A program made the translations under genes and the position numbers. From Planctomycetaceae bacterium (GTDB taxonomy: Bacteria > Planctomycetota > Planctomycetia > Pirellulales > Pirellulaceae): a stretch of 43,734 nucleotides of DNA. The notes below the pieces were generated by a model. It was not told the origin of the DNA and made no database searches. It was given only the letters and a program-made list of their open reading frames with translations. Positions within the stretch are counted from its first letter, which is position 1; each line of letters starts with the position of its first letter. Shown one piece after another: positions 35,865-43,734 of the stretch. The stretch lies in assembly GCA_002862205.1 (NCBI GenBank), contig PKCN01000147.1, positions 1 to 43,734 on the forward strand, given 5' to 3'.

Positions 35865-36632
35865 ATGAACAAGCCTTACCTTCTCCGTCGTACGAGCCTA
35901 TTTTTTTTGCTCGGCTGCTGCTCGATTGCCGGCTGTGCCAGCCAATATGGACACATTCTTGCCAAACAAGACAAGAACCTTGTGGGCAGCCACGCTGCTG
36001 GCGCAGCCACATGGAATCCGCTGGTGGATGCCTCAGTTGCCCAGTTGCTGGGAAGATGCCCCCCGGCGGTTCAGCCTGTTACTTTTCACAATGCATCCAC
36101 TTTCACCAATGCGTCCAGCGTTCAAGACGGAGCCGGCTTCAACACCGCAGGCCTGAATGCTGGAGCCACCCCTGCCTTGGCGACTGGTCCAGCCTCCGTT
36201 TGCTTCATTGGAATTGAAAACAAGAGTGCTGAGGAACTGGGTGACTTCAAAGACCAGCTTTACCAGCGGATCGATACCCAAATCAACTCAGCTGATACAT
36301 TTCAAGCCATCAGCCGCCGGATGGTAGACACCGCCCTGCTGGAAACACGTCTGCGTCCCGATGCGCTTTTTCTACCGGCGAACCGGGCAGCCTTTGCAGC
36401 AGCCCTTGGTCGTCAGGGTTCACCGGTGGATTACCTGCTCTACGCAACCGTGACCAGTGGCACGACCGATCGCAACAAAAGCAGCCAACGTGATTACGAG
36501 ATCACTTTGGAAATGGTGAACATGCACACTGGAGAGTTCCTCAAAGAATCAGCGAAGATCCGCAAGGGTTACAGCAAGAACCGTGCCGGCAAGTGGTGGA
36601 ACTACGGTTGGTTCGACCAAGCTGATGGTTGA
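35865..36632 (+). CDS. LpoB-like lipoprotein
   Basis: A 255-residue protein with a lipoprotein signal (LLRRTSLFFLLGCCSIAGC, lipidated Cys about residue 24). A linker of about 85 residues precedes a domain like penicillin-binding protein activator LpoB (about 110-240): VCFIGIENKSAEELGDFKDQ, ISRRMVDTALLETRL and DYLLYATVTSGTTDRN. E. coli LpoB is an outer-membrane lipoprotein that stimulates PBP1b. Here it is followed 78 bases later by a second lipoprotein of COG3014 type, a pairing known from gammaproteobacteria. No penicillin-binding protein gene is visible in the window. Confidence 0.8.
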   Translation: MNKPYLLRRTSLFFLLGCCSIAGCASQYGHILAKQDKNLVGSHAAGAATWNPLVDASVAQLLGRCPPAVQPVTFHNASTFTNASSVQDGAGFNTAGLNAGATPALATGPASVCFIGIENKSAEELGDFKDQLYQRIDTQINSADTFQAISRRMVDTALLETRLRPDALFLPANRAAFAAALGRQGSPVDYLLYATVTSGTTDRNKSSQRDYEITLEMVNMHTGEFLKESAKIRKGYSKNRAGKWWNYGWFDQADG

Positions 36633-36656
36633 GCCGACGGGGACCATCCCCATCGT

Positions 36657-36674
36657 GGCACAACGGTTTGTGCC
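36657..36674 (+). promoter_or_regulatory. Stem-loop between the two lipoprotein genes
   Basis: GGCACAA-CGGT-TTGTGCC forms a perfect seven-pair stem with a four-base loop. No U-run follows, so it may be an attenuator or processing site rather than a terminator. Confidence 0.45.
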
Positions 36675-36710
36675 GGCGTGAGCTCCCGGTCATCGTGAAA
36701 TAACGACTTC

Positions 36711-38165
36711 ATGGCTACCCGTCCCCTGCATCTTATCGCGCTGCTATTTTTGCCGGCTACCTTTGCGCTCATCTCGGGTTGCGCACGATCGGTCGCCACC
36801 ATCGGCTCGGCCCGCCAAGCATTTGCCGCTGGTGATCTCACAACAGCCTCCACGACGCTCCACGAGGTTGCCAGCGATTCTTCGCAAATGAAGGACACAG
36901 CCCAACTGGACATGGCGGTCATTGAGCTTGCAGCTGGCAACCCATCCGCAGCAGAGCGACGGCTCAGAGCATTGCGAGATCGGTTCGACGCGGCCCCCAA
37001 ACTCAATCCTTTGAGCGAAACTGCGGCAGTGCTGACCGACGACAATGCGAAAGCGTTCCAGCCAGCAGGCTACGAAGAGGTGATGATCCGCACGATGCTC
37101 GCCGTCTGCTCCCTGGCAGGCGACCAAGTCGACGCAGAAAGCTACACACTTCAGGCGATCAATCGGCAGTCCAAGCTTGCCTCGCGAGCCAGCCGGCGAG
37201 GTCTGGACGGTGGTAACATCTACCAACCGATCGCTATCGCACCCTATTTGCGAGGCGTTCTGAGGGAAGCGACGCACCATGACTACGATGATGCGTCCAA
37301 ATATTACCAACTCGTCAGTTCGGTTCGCCCTGATTTCTCCGCGGCTGCTAGCGACATTACCCGCTCGCAAAGCGGCGTCCACAGTGCACGCGGCAATGGT
37401 GTCCTGTACGTCATTTCGTGTGTGGGACGTGGCCCGATTCTGCAAGAAACGGTAGCTCCCACGACAACGGCAACGCTCGCCATCGCGTCGTCGGTATTGA
37501 ATTCAGCAACCAACCAACGTCGCAACGACGACAAGGAGAACACCGGGCAGGATGACAGCAACCCAGCCAAGGCAACTGACGACATCCCAGCCTTACCGAA
37601 CATCGCCTCTGTCAAAATCCCAGAGGTGATCATTCCCGATAGCCCAGTAGCGCATGTGGGAATCATGGTCAATGGAACACCAGCGGGAAGAACCGAAACC
37701 CTGACCGATGTGGGCGAACTGGCAATCCGCCAGAATACGGCGGAGATGCCATGGACGATCGCCCGAGCCATCGTTCGACGGGTAACCAAGGAAACGGCCG
37801 TTGCCTCTCTCGGTGACGCCATGGGACTTGAAGGAACCGCTGGTTCGCTGTTCCATTTTGCAACGGCATCAGCATGGAGCGGTATTGAAAAAGCCGACAT
37901 CCGCTGCTGGAGCCTGCTGCCGCGAGAAATACAAGTTCTCAGAACCGAACTACCGGCAGGAAATCATGATGTTCAGATCATCCCTCTGGGGTTTAATAAC
38001 GCCATGCTTTCCAACGGTGTGCAAGAGACTGTGAGCATCAGAGATGGAAAAAACCACTACCTGATTGTGATGGCGCCCACGGCTCAAATACATGTCGTCC
38101 ACCAAACGACAACCGTGCATGAAAGCCAGCGCACCACGCCGCGGATCTTCTCGTTGTCCGATTGA
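36711..38165 (+). CDS. COG3014-like lipoprotein with TPR-like N-terminus
   Basis: A 484-residue lipoprotein: signal ATRPLHLIALLFLPATFALI, lipobox ISGC. Residues 30-240 are helical with repeated Ala-rich, TPR-like pairs (ARQAFAAGDLTTASTTLHEV). A linker of about 45 polar residues (DDKENTGQDDSN) follows. A C-terminal part then has a beta-rich domain and a membrane-active-looking helix region (AIVRRVTKETAVASLGDAMG). The overall plan matches COG3014 proteins, which lie beside LpoB-like genes in gammaproteobacteria. The function is unknown; a role in cell-envelope assembly with the LpoB-like partner is inferred from neighbourhood only. Confidence 0.72.
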   Translation: MATRPLHLIALLFLPATFALISGCARSVATIGSARQAFAAGDLTTASTTLHEVASDSSQMKDTAQLDMAVIELAAGNPSAAERRLRALRDRFDAAPKLNPLSETAAVLTDDNAKAFQPAGYEEVMIRTMLAVCSLAGDQVDAESYTLQAINRQSKLASRASRRGLDGGNIYQPIAIAPYLRGVLREATHHDYDDASKYYQLVSSVRPDFSAAASDITRSQSGVHSARGNGVLYVISCVGRGPILQETVAPTTTATLAIASSVLNSATNQRRNDDKENTGQDDSNPAKATDDIPALPNIASVKIPEVIIPDSPVAHVGIMVNGTPAGRTETLTDVGELAIRQNTAEMPWTIARAIVRRVTKETAVASLGDAMGLEGTAGSLFHFATASAWSGIEKADIRCWSLLPREIQVLRTELPAGNHDVQIIPLGFNNAMLSNGVQETVSIRDGKNHYLIVMAPTAQIHVVHQTTTVHESQRTTPRIFSLSD

Positions 38166-38360
38166 GTCGAAAACAGACGCAGCGACTATTCAACAACACT
38201 GATGTCCTGATCAACCACAAACGCCTGTTCGCAACGCAACAACGGTTTTCAAATCCCGAGCGGAAAATCTGTCACGCATACAAAGTGGCCTGCAACCTTG
38301 TAAGACGCAGGCCCATCAGAGTCAGCAATTGGATACCGGGTGAACTGGGGGAATGGCTGG

Positions 38361-39131
38361 TTAGCTGCGTGCCCGGTCAGGTTTTGCGAGCCCGCCACCG
38401 AGAGTTCCATCATCGAGTTCCTGCACCGTCCGCCCAAGCACGACATCAAAATTCGCCTCCAATTCACCGATCTTTGAACCTTTGATCGGACTGAATCCGA
38501 CAAGCAGTGAATCTCGTGCAGCCTGATTGGTGATACGCTTGAACAGGAAATCCTGCTTATTCATCGGGTGGTCTTTGACCAGCATCTGTGTCGTCAAAAC
38601 ACGCTGCCCGTTTTTGCTGACTCCAAAATGGATGTGTGGAGTCCTGCCTGGATACGGCACAGGTTTGATCGTGCGGAAAAAGTATCGTCCCTGACTGTCG
38701 GTCAAGTAACGTCCGTAGCCCTGAAAATTGGCATCGGTTTTGGTTTTATTGCTGGAACCGCTGTGCAGGTAGGCTCCGCCAGCGTCACACTGCCAGATTT
38801 CGACAAACGCATTACGAATCGGTTGACCATTTTTGCCCAGCACACGACCTGAGAGATAAGTTATTTCTCCTACTCCGGGACGAAGGGAATCATTGATCAA
38901 CAGGAGATCGTTATCAGTATCCAGTGGGAGCTTGTCCGGATAGAAAGGCCCCTCAACCATACTGGCCGTACGCACCAACCCGCCTGCGACCTCTTCTGCA
39001 AAGCACCCAGGAATGGCAAGTGCGGCGGATACGAACGCGGACTTCTGGATCATCGAGCGCCGATCCATGGACATCAACTGCCGTTGCGATCCTGACTTGA
39101 GCTCAGACAGAGTGTGTTTTCGACTCGCCAT
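38361..39131 (-). CDS. Exported intradiol ring-cleavage dioxygenase-like protein
   Basis: A 256-residue protein. A twin-arginine-like start with lipobox (DRRSMIQKSAFVSAALAIPG then C) implies export. The intradiol dioxygenase fold follows. The four iron ligands can be placed: Tyr in GAYLHSG, Tyr in FQGYGRYLT, and two His in RTPHIHFGV. Further motifs are EGPFYPDKLP and RNAFVEIWQCDAGG. Cytoplasmic relatives cleave catechol or protocatechuate; the exported subgroup is mostly uncharacterised. The first ATG at 39131 is used; ATG at 39074 lies directly before the Arg pair. Convergent with the COG3014-like gene. Confidence 0.87.
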   Translation of the reverse strand: MASRKHTLSELKSGSQRQLMSMDRRSMIQKSAFVSAALAIPGCFAEEVAGGLVRTASMVEGPFYPDKLPLDTDNDLLLINDSLRPGVGEITYLSGRVLGKNGQPIRNAFVEIWQCDAGGAYLHSGSSNKTKTDANFQGYGRYLTDSQGRYFFRTIKPVPYPGRTPHIHFGVSKNGQRVLTTQMLVKDHPMNKQDFLFKRITNQAARDSLLVGFSPIKGSKIGELEANFDVVLGRTVQELDDGTLGGGLAKPDRARS

Positions 39132-39551
39132 GCGTATTTTCCAGTTTTTGATTCAATGTTTCGGTACTTCGTTCAATCACGTCGCAGCTCTCAGACCCTC
39201 AATAGCCGCCGACTTCAGCGATGCTGACAGTTTACGCATGAACGCTCGACCCGGATGTAAAGCGATTGTAACAGCAGAACACCCATGACTCGAATCGCAG
39301 CCAGAAAAACGAAGGACATCTCGTTCCATGACCATGGCCTTAAGCCTGAACCAGGGTAAAAACGGGGTTGAGTGACAGGCTGGCATTGCAATACCCGCTG
39401 GATGTGTCAGCACACTGACCGATAGACTGGAAGCGTTACGGAGCAGCCACACGCGTCGCAATCGGCACACAAGACCGCAGAAGACATCCGACAGGGTGGA
39501 ACCACACTTACCGGCAGATCACCAGGGTGCCGCATGGGAGCCGCAAGGGTA
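39132..39551. other. Intergenic region between divergent dioxygenase and speA genes
   Basis: No gene seen. The promoters of both flanking genes should be here. No known riboswitch motif was recognised. Confidence 0.4.
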
Positions 39552-41471
39552 ATGGATATTGCTACAAATCGATCATGGTCGCCCCAAGACAGCGCATCAC
39601 TTTACGAAATTGATCGTTGGAGCGATGGCTATTTCAACATTTCGGATGAGGGAACCATCACGGTCTCGCCCACACGCAAGACAGAGGATGGGATCGACCT
39701 GAAGCAACTGGTTGACCGCTTGAAACAGCGTGGTCTGGACCTGCCGATTCTGATTAGGTTCAACGGAATTCTGGGAGACCGTTTGAAAACATTAAGCCAA
39801 TGTTTCCAAAAAGCGATCGATGATCACCAGTACCAAAATGGATATCGCTGCATCTATCCAATCAAAGTCAACCAACAACGGGATGTGGTTCAACAGATCA
39901 TTCACCACGGGCAACAGTTTGGCTCCGGTGTCGAAGCGGGAAGCAAGCCGGAATTACTGGCGGTGGTTGCCATGACCGATGCTGACACCCCCATCATCTG
40001 CAATGGTTTCAAGGATGCGGAATTCATCCGCATGGCATTGCTTGCCCAGCGGCTTGGCCGCACCGTCATTCCCGTCGTTGAAAAGGTCAGCGAGCTCGAC
40101 TTGATTCTCAAAATTTCTGATGAACTGGGCGTACGCCCGACACTGGGCATGAGAGTAAAACTTGCCACCCGCGGCTCAGGCCGCTGGCAGGCCAGCGGTG
40201 GGTACCGGAGCAAATTCGGACTTACCGTCGCCGAGATGCTGACCCAACTGGACCGGTTGATTGATCACGGCATGGGCGACTGTTTCCAGTTGTTGCATTT
40301 CCATGTAGGCAGTCAGGTAGGAAATATACGTCAACTCAAGGCGGCGATCATGGAAGCCTCCCGAATCTACGTCGACCTGCATCGCCGCGGAGCAGGTCTG
40401 AAATATCTCGACGTCGGTGGCGGCCTTGGTGTTGACTACGATGGATCACAAAGCGACACCGATTCAAGCATGAATTACACGGTCCAGGAATACGCCAATG
40501 ATGTGGTATTTCACGCACAAACCGTCTGTGACGAAGCCTCCGTTCCACACCCACAACTGATGTCAGAAAGCGGTCGCGCCATTGCCGCGCATCACAGTGT
40601 GCTTGTCGTGGAAACACTTGGCGTGACTTCACAAGGCAATGTCCAAGCTGTACCCATGCAGGTTCCCGACCACTACGAGCAGCCTGTGCTCGACCTGTGG
40701 ATGACCTATCGCGATCTGAATAACGAAAACATCCGCGAGTCCTATCACGATGCACAACTCGCACTTGACATGTGCATGAGTTTATTCAGCGGAGGATACT
40801 TGCCCTTGGAACAGCGTGTCACGGCGGAGGACCTCTTTTTCTCGCTGTGTCATCGCATTCGCGATATGGCGAACGCGCAGGGCAAAGCCCACGAGGACTT
40901 CAAGGAGCTCGATCGCATGCTGTCTGACATCTACTTTGTCAATTTTTCGCTTTTCCAGTCCATCCCGGACTCATGGGCCATCAATCAACTATTCCCGGTG
41001 CTTCCCATCCACCGGCTCGACGAGCAACCAACCCGTCATGCGGTGCTGGGTGACATTACCTGTGATAGCGATGGAAAGGTCGATCGGTTCATCAATGGCG
41101 GAAAACAGAAACGAACACTCCTGCTTCACGACCTTCGTTCCAACGAACCCTACCAACTGGCCGTATTCATGGTCGGCGCTTATCAGGAAATCCTCGGTGA
41201 CTTGCATAATCTCTTTGGTGACACTCATGCGGTACATGTCGATGTCAACGATGGAAAAGCGAAGGTGCAGTCCATCGTGAAGGGGGACACCGTTCGAGAA
41301 GTTCTCAGCTACGTGCAATATGAAGGCCGTGAACTGGTGGACAAGTTGCAGGAAGCCGTTGAGGACGCAGTACAACACGGCCACATCAATAACGAACAGG
41401 CAGGAGATACCGTTTCGTTTTACGAGCAGGCTTTGGAACACTACACCTATCTGTCCAGCCGGAGCGATTGA
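39552..41471 (+). CDS. speA: Biosynthetic arginine decarboxylase
   Basis: A 639-residue PLP enzyme converting arginine to agmatine, the first step of the plant/bacterial putrescine route. The PLP-binding Lys is in YPIKVNQQRDVV (Lys about 105). Typical later blocks are GSGVEAGSKPELLAV, LLHFHVGSQVGNI, YLDVGGGLGVDYDGS and the C-terminal LSPFLS-like region with HRLDEQPTRHAVLGDITCDS. Length and motif order are full. ATG 39552 follows AAGGG; an upstream ATG at 39534 lacks similarity. Agmatine-to-putrescine genes are not in the window. The product could feed the aminopropyltransferase system at 18.6-26.6 kb. Confidence 0.94.
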   Translation: MDIATNRSWSPQDSASLYEIDRWSDGYFNISDEGTITVSPTRKTEDGIDLKQLVDRLKQRGLDLPILIRFNGILGDRLKTLSQCFQKAIDDHQYQNGYRCIYPIKVNQQRDVVQQIIHHGQQFGSGVEAGSKPELLAVVAMTDADTPIICNGFKDAEFIRMALLAQRLGRTVIPVVEKVSELDLILKISDELGVRPTLGMRVKLATRGSGRWQASGGYRSKFGLTVAEMLTQLDRLIDHGMGDCFQLLHFHVGSQVGNIRQLKAAIMEASRIYVDLHRRGAGLKYLDVGGGLGVDYDGSQSDTDSSMNYTVQEYANDVVFHAQTVCDEASVPHPQLMSESGRAIAAHHSVLVVETLGVTSQGNVQAVPMQVPDHYEQPVLDLWMTYRDLNNENIRESYHDAQLALDMCMSLFSGGYLPLEQRVTAEDLFFSLCHRIRDMANAQGKAHEDFKELDRMLSDIYFVNFSLFQSIPDSWAINQLFPVLPIHRLDEQPTRHAVLGDITCDSDGKVDRFINGGKQKRTLLLHDLRSNEPYQLAVFMVGAYQEILGDLHNLFGDTHAVHVDVNDGKAKVQSIVKGDTVREVLSYVQYEGRELVDKLQEAVEDAVQHGHINNEQAGDTVSFYEQALEHYTYLSSRSD

Positions 41472-42043
41472 AACGCTCTCGAAACACCACACGGCCAGCA
41501 TCAAGCCACCCTGCGCCCAGCTCTACAAAGGGGAACCCAACAGCCAACCACTGGGCTCCGGCAGAAAACCACTGGGCTCCGGCAGTAAACAACTGGGCTC
41601 CGGCAGAAAACCACTGCGGTCCAAGACATGAACGGAGAAAGCGAGGCAAGCCGCGACTGTCGACTGCCGCAGCGATCCCAGCGAATCAGAAGCCACACGA
41701 AAAAGCCAGCGTCACCCCCCCTGGAAATCGGTGGTAAAACCAGCAAGGGCCGACGGAGGCCCCACCGGGAACCGACCAAAATCGCGGTGAGTGAGACGAA
41801 ACCGCCGGGCGTTGACGAAAATCGTCCTGCATTAGCCACAAAAGACGCCCCGTTTCTCGCACACGCTGGTCGGCTATGGCTCGCCTGCTACTATAGAGGG
41901 ACGTAGTTGGTGCCCCTCGCTGCGTGGATTTTCCGTCATCGAGCACCACTGGCGTTGTGTGTGAGATTACCAGCCAACAATTTTGGCTGCGTACCACGGT
42001 CCGCTCGACGGCGGCCGGCCCAAAAATTGCCAAGGAGAAATCG
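41472..42043. other. Intergenic region with a tandem repeat
   Basis: No supported gene. The 21-bp array at 41546-41622 is the only notable structure; frames reading through it on both strands give only repetitive peptides without start signals. Confidence 0.45.
41546..41622. repeat. 21-bp tandem repeat, 3.7 copies
   Basis: Units close to AACCACTGGGCTCCGGCAGA plus A, 75 bases downstream of the speA stop. Confidence 0.93.
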
Positions 42044-43207
42044 TTGCCCACCCTGTTCGCGGCCCAATGGCTTTTACCGATCGCCCAGGCTTTAACGCTG
42101 GCAGTCTTGCCGGTGGTTGTTGAGACAACTGATGGCAAGAAACTCCGTGGTGAATTTTCAGGCATCACCGCTGACAAACTGTTAATCACGGCAGATGGTA
42201 GTGTTCAGGAGCTTCCCTTCAACAGCCTGCTCTCGATGGAGAATACTGACTACACTCCCAAGGTCGCGCCCGCGACGAGTGTTGCTCTGGCCAATGGCTC
42301 AAAAATCTTCACAGGCGAGTTGAAGCTTGACGACGACGGCGTACTGATCCAACCTCGACGCCAGGCCCCGCTGCGAACCGCTGTCAAACAGGTTCGCTGG
42401 ATACGCTTCCGCAAATCAGCAAGCGAGACAGATGCTCAATGGCTAGGTCTTAGCAATGTGGAAAACAACCGGGACACGTTGGTGATCCGACGCCCCGGAA
42501 ACCGTCTGGACGCACAGCAAGGAATCATTCTCTCGGTAAATGACACGACAGTCGATTTTGATCTTGATGGGACCAGGATCAACGCCCCTATCAACCAACT
42601 CGAAGGTCTTATTTTCGGAGGCAAACTGGACATTGACGAAACTCCGTCGGTCCGCATCACTGACGTCTACGGATCCATCTGGTCCCTGTCACAGATCAAA
42701 TCTGGCGACGGCAGTAAGCCGTTGCAGATTCAACTTGATGAAAGCCTGCAACACACGCTTCCGATCGAGCAGATTGCCCGCATCGAGTGGAGCAGCGGGA
42801 TTCGCATGTTGGCTGAAGAACGCCCGACAGCTTCTGAGTTCAAAACCTACCTTTCAACCAAAGTTGCTCCAACGCTACTGGAGCGTTTCTTTGGACCGCA
42901 GCGTGAAGGAAAGACGGATCTGGTGTTCAACGGAGGCTCCACCCTCGAGTACAGACTGGACCCGAAATTCAAGAAATTTGCCGGGACCGTTGTTCGTGGC
43001 CGCACATCAGGCGTGACAGGAAAGCTGACCGTCAACGTAAAACTTGACGGTGAAGTGGTCTGGAGCGAGGAATTACCCGATACGCAACCGCGCGGGTTTG
43101 AACTTGAAACCAACGGCGCACGCCGAGTCCTGTTGGAGGTTGACCTTGGTGGCGACGGAGATGTTGGCGACACCATCCTTTTCCTGCGTCCCCGATTCAT
43201 CAAGTGA
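42044..43207 (+). CDS. Secreted protein with C-terminal NPCBM domain
   Basis: The start is placed at TTG 42044 because AAGGAG lies seven bases before it and the product then begins with a signal peptide (LPTLFAAQWLLPIAQALTLA). The open frame extends upstream to 41924 without similarity. The N-terminal two thirds are beta-rich with repeated RGEFSGITADKLLI-like units of unknown type. The last 85 residues (KFAGTVVRGRTSGVTGKLTV ... TILFLRPRFIK) resemble the NPCBM/NEW2 carbohydrate-binding module. It probably binds glycans at the cell surface. It precedes a protease gene on the same strand by 227 bases. Confidence 0.82.
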   Translation: MPTLFAAQWLLPIAQALTLAVLPVVVETTDGKKLRGEFSGITADKLLITADGSVQELPFNSLLSMENTDYTPKVAPATSVALANGSKIFTGELKLDDDGVLIQPRRQAPLRTAVKQVRWIRFRKSASETDAQWLGLSNVENNRDTLVIRRPGNRLDAQQGIILSVNDTTVDFDLDGTRINAPINQLEGLIFGGKLDIDETPSVRITDVYGSIWSLSQIKSGDGSKPLQIQLDESLQHTLPIEQIARIEWSSGIRMLAEERPTASEFKTYLSTKVAPTLLERFFGPQREGKTDLVFNGGSTLEYRLDPKFKKFAGTVVRGRTSGVTGKLTVNVKLDGEVVWSEELPDTQPRGFELETNGARRVLLEVDLGGDGDVGDTILFLRPRFIK

Positions 43208-43434
43208 TGCATTCTTTGCAATGATCCACCGCCCGAAGCAACATGTAGAGACGCCGCATCGTAGAAATAGAGAACACGGATGCCACACAGCCGATCAGGA
43301 AGTTGACAACCCGGACGTTGCAGTCAACGCCGAACAGCCTCATTACAAAACGTTTTGCGGACATGACTGCCCCAAAAAAAATTGCTGATGCCCTACTAAT
43401 TTCCTCTGAACTTTCAATTGACACCACTGAACTG

Positions 43435-43734
43435 ATGATAAACCGACGACTCCTCAGCGGACTGCTTTCGCTTGGCATGGCGATTTTGGCGATCCCCCCG
43501 TCTTCCGCGGCTGACCCAATTCAACTGGACCCGGCCTTGGAGGCAGTGGAGAACAGTCGGATTGAATCGGTCGCTCGCGCGGTTCCCTCTACCGTCAGTG
43601 TCTTCGTGCCCGGGGGTGGCGGTGGTGGCAGCGGAGTGATGATTTCCGAGGATGGCTATGCGCTCACCAATTTCCACGTGACCAGCCCCGCTGGTTCATT
43701 CATGCGTTGCGGCATGAGCGATGGGAATGTTTAC
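43435..43734 (+). CDS. HtrA/DegP-like serine protease, N-terminal part (cut by window edge)
   Basis: From ATG 43435 the frame is open to the window end (100 codons). A signal peptide (LLSGLLSLGMAILAIPPSSA) precedes a trypsin-like start with SVARAVPSTVSVFVPG and a Gly-rich loop. The block GSGVMISEDGYALTNFHV contains the catalytic His of HtrA proteases (TNxHV). The Asp, Ser and any PDZ domains lie outside. Periplasmic protein quality control or signalling is the expected role. Confidence 0.85.
   Translation, partial: MINRRLLSGLLSLGMAILAIPPSSAADPIQLDPALEAVENSRIESVARAVPSTVSVFVPGGGGGGSGVMISEDGYALTNFHVTSPAGSFMRCGMSDGNVY

Noticed and set aside
41501-41839. Minus-strand ORF reading through the 21-bp array after speA
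   Set aside because: Only repetitive peptide, no ribosome-binding site, no similarity.

Overview
The window looks like a chromosomal segment of a planctomycete, most likely a Pirellulaceae relative. Several families typical of that phylum occur together. They are a DUF1559 prepilin-like protein paired with a tiny lipoprotein, a DUF1501 gene overlapping a DUF1549/DUF1553 cytochrome-type gene, a secreted sulfatase, and an extracellular protein with the phylum's N-terminal anchor-like motif (QSLEKRELLAGDL). No rRNA and no complete tRNA gene was seen.

Layout. 1-5.4 kb is a mobile-element graveyard. It holds the end of an IS3 element abutting a yiaA homologue, an integrase tail, an rve transposase broken by one amber codon, a decayed IS3 orfA, an intact RluA-type pseudouridine synthase, another orfA fragment and a second integrase tail. 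Copies of a tRNA-like 3' end (T-arm plus acceptor) lie in both integrase tails and again at 7.87 kb. 5.7-7.2 kb is the DUF1559/lipoprotein pair. 7.2-8.4 kb is non-coding with an 11-bp tandem array. 8.4-10.2 kb has a voltage-sensor K+ channel-like gene and a uridine kinase. 10.2-14.6 kb is the DUF1501/DUF1549-1553 pair. 14.7-17 kb has a flavin monooxygenase and a glutamine amidotransferase-like protein. 17-18.35 kb contains a candidate cyclic-di-GMP-I riboswitch on the minus strand, followed by two coupled unknown ORFs, the second starting with a 21-bp/7-residue tandem repeat.

18.6-26.6 kb is the most interesting part: eight minus-strand genes that overlap or nearly touch. In transcription order they are an SPFH-GYF2 protein, a SpeD/SpeH-type S-adenosylmethionine decarboxylase, a zinc-ribbon DUF4178 membrane protein, a 61-residue glycine-tailed membrane protein, a DUF350 protein, a membrane-fused spermidine synthase-like protein, a Tat/lipobox flavin amine-oxidase-like protein and a polytopic membrane protein. 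Together they suggest a membrane-associated aminopropyl or polyamine chemistry system. A biosynthetic arginine decarboxylase (speA) lies 13 kb away on the other strand.

27-43.7 kb carries a PKD/RTX secreted protein, an ABC exporter pair, argJ, a small conserved protein, the sulfatase, a very acidic repeat protein, two lipoproteins resembling LpoB and COG3014, an intradiol dioxygenase-like protein, speA, an NPCBM-domain protein and the start of an HtrA-like protease. Short tandem repeats with units of 11-21 bp recur throughout, both in reading frames and between genes.
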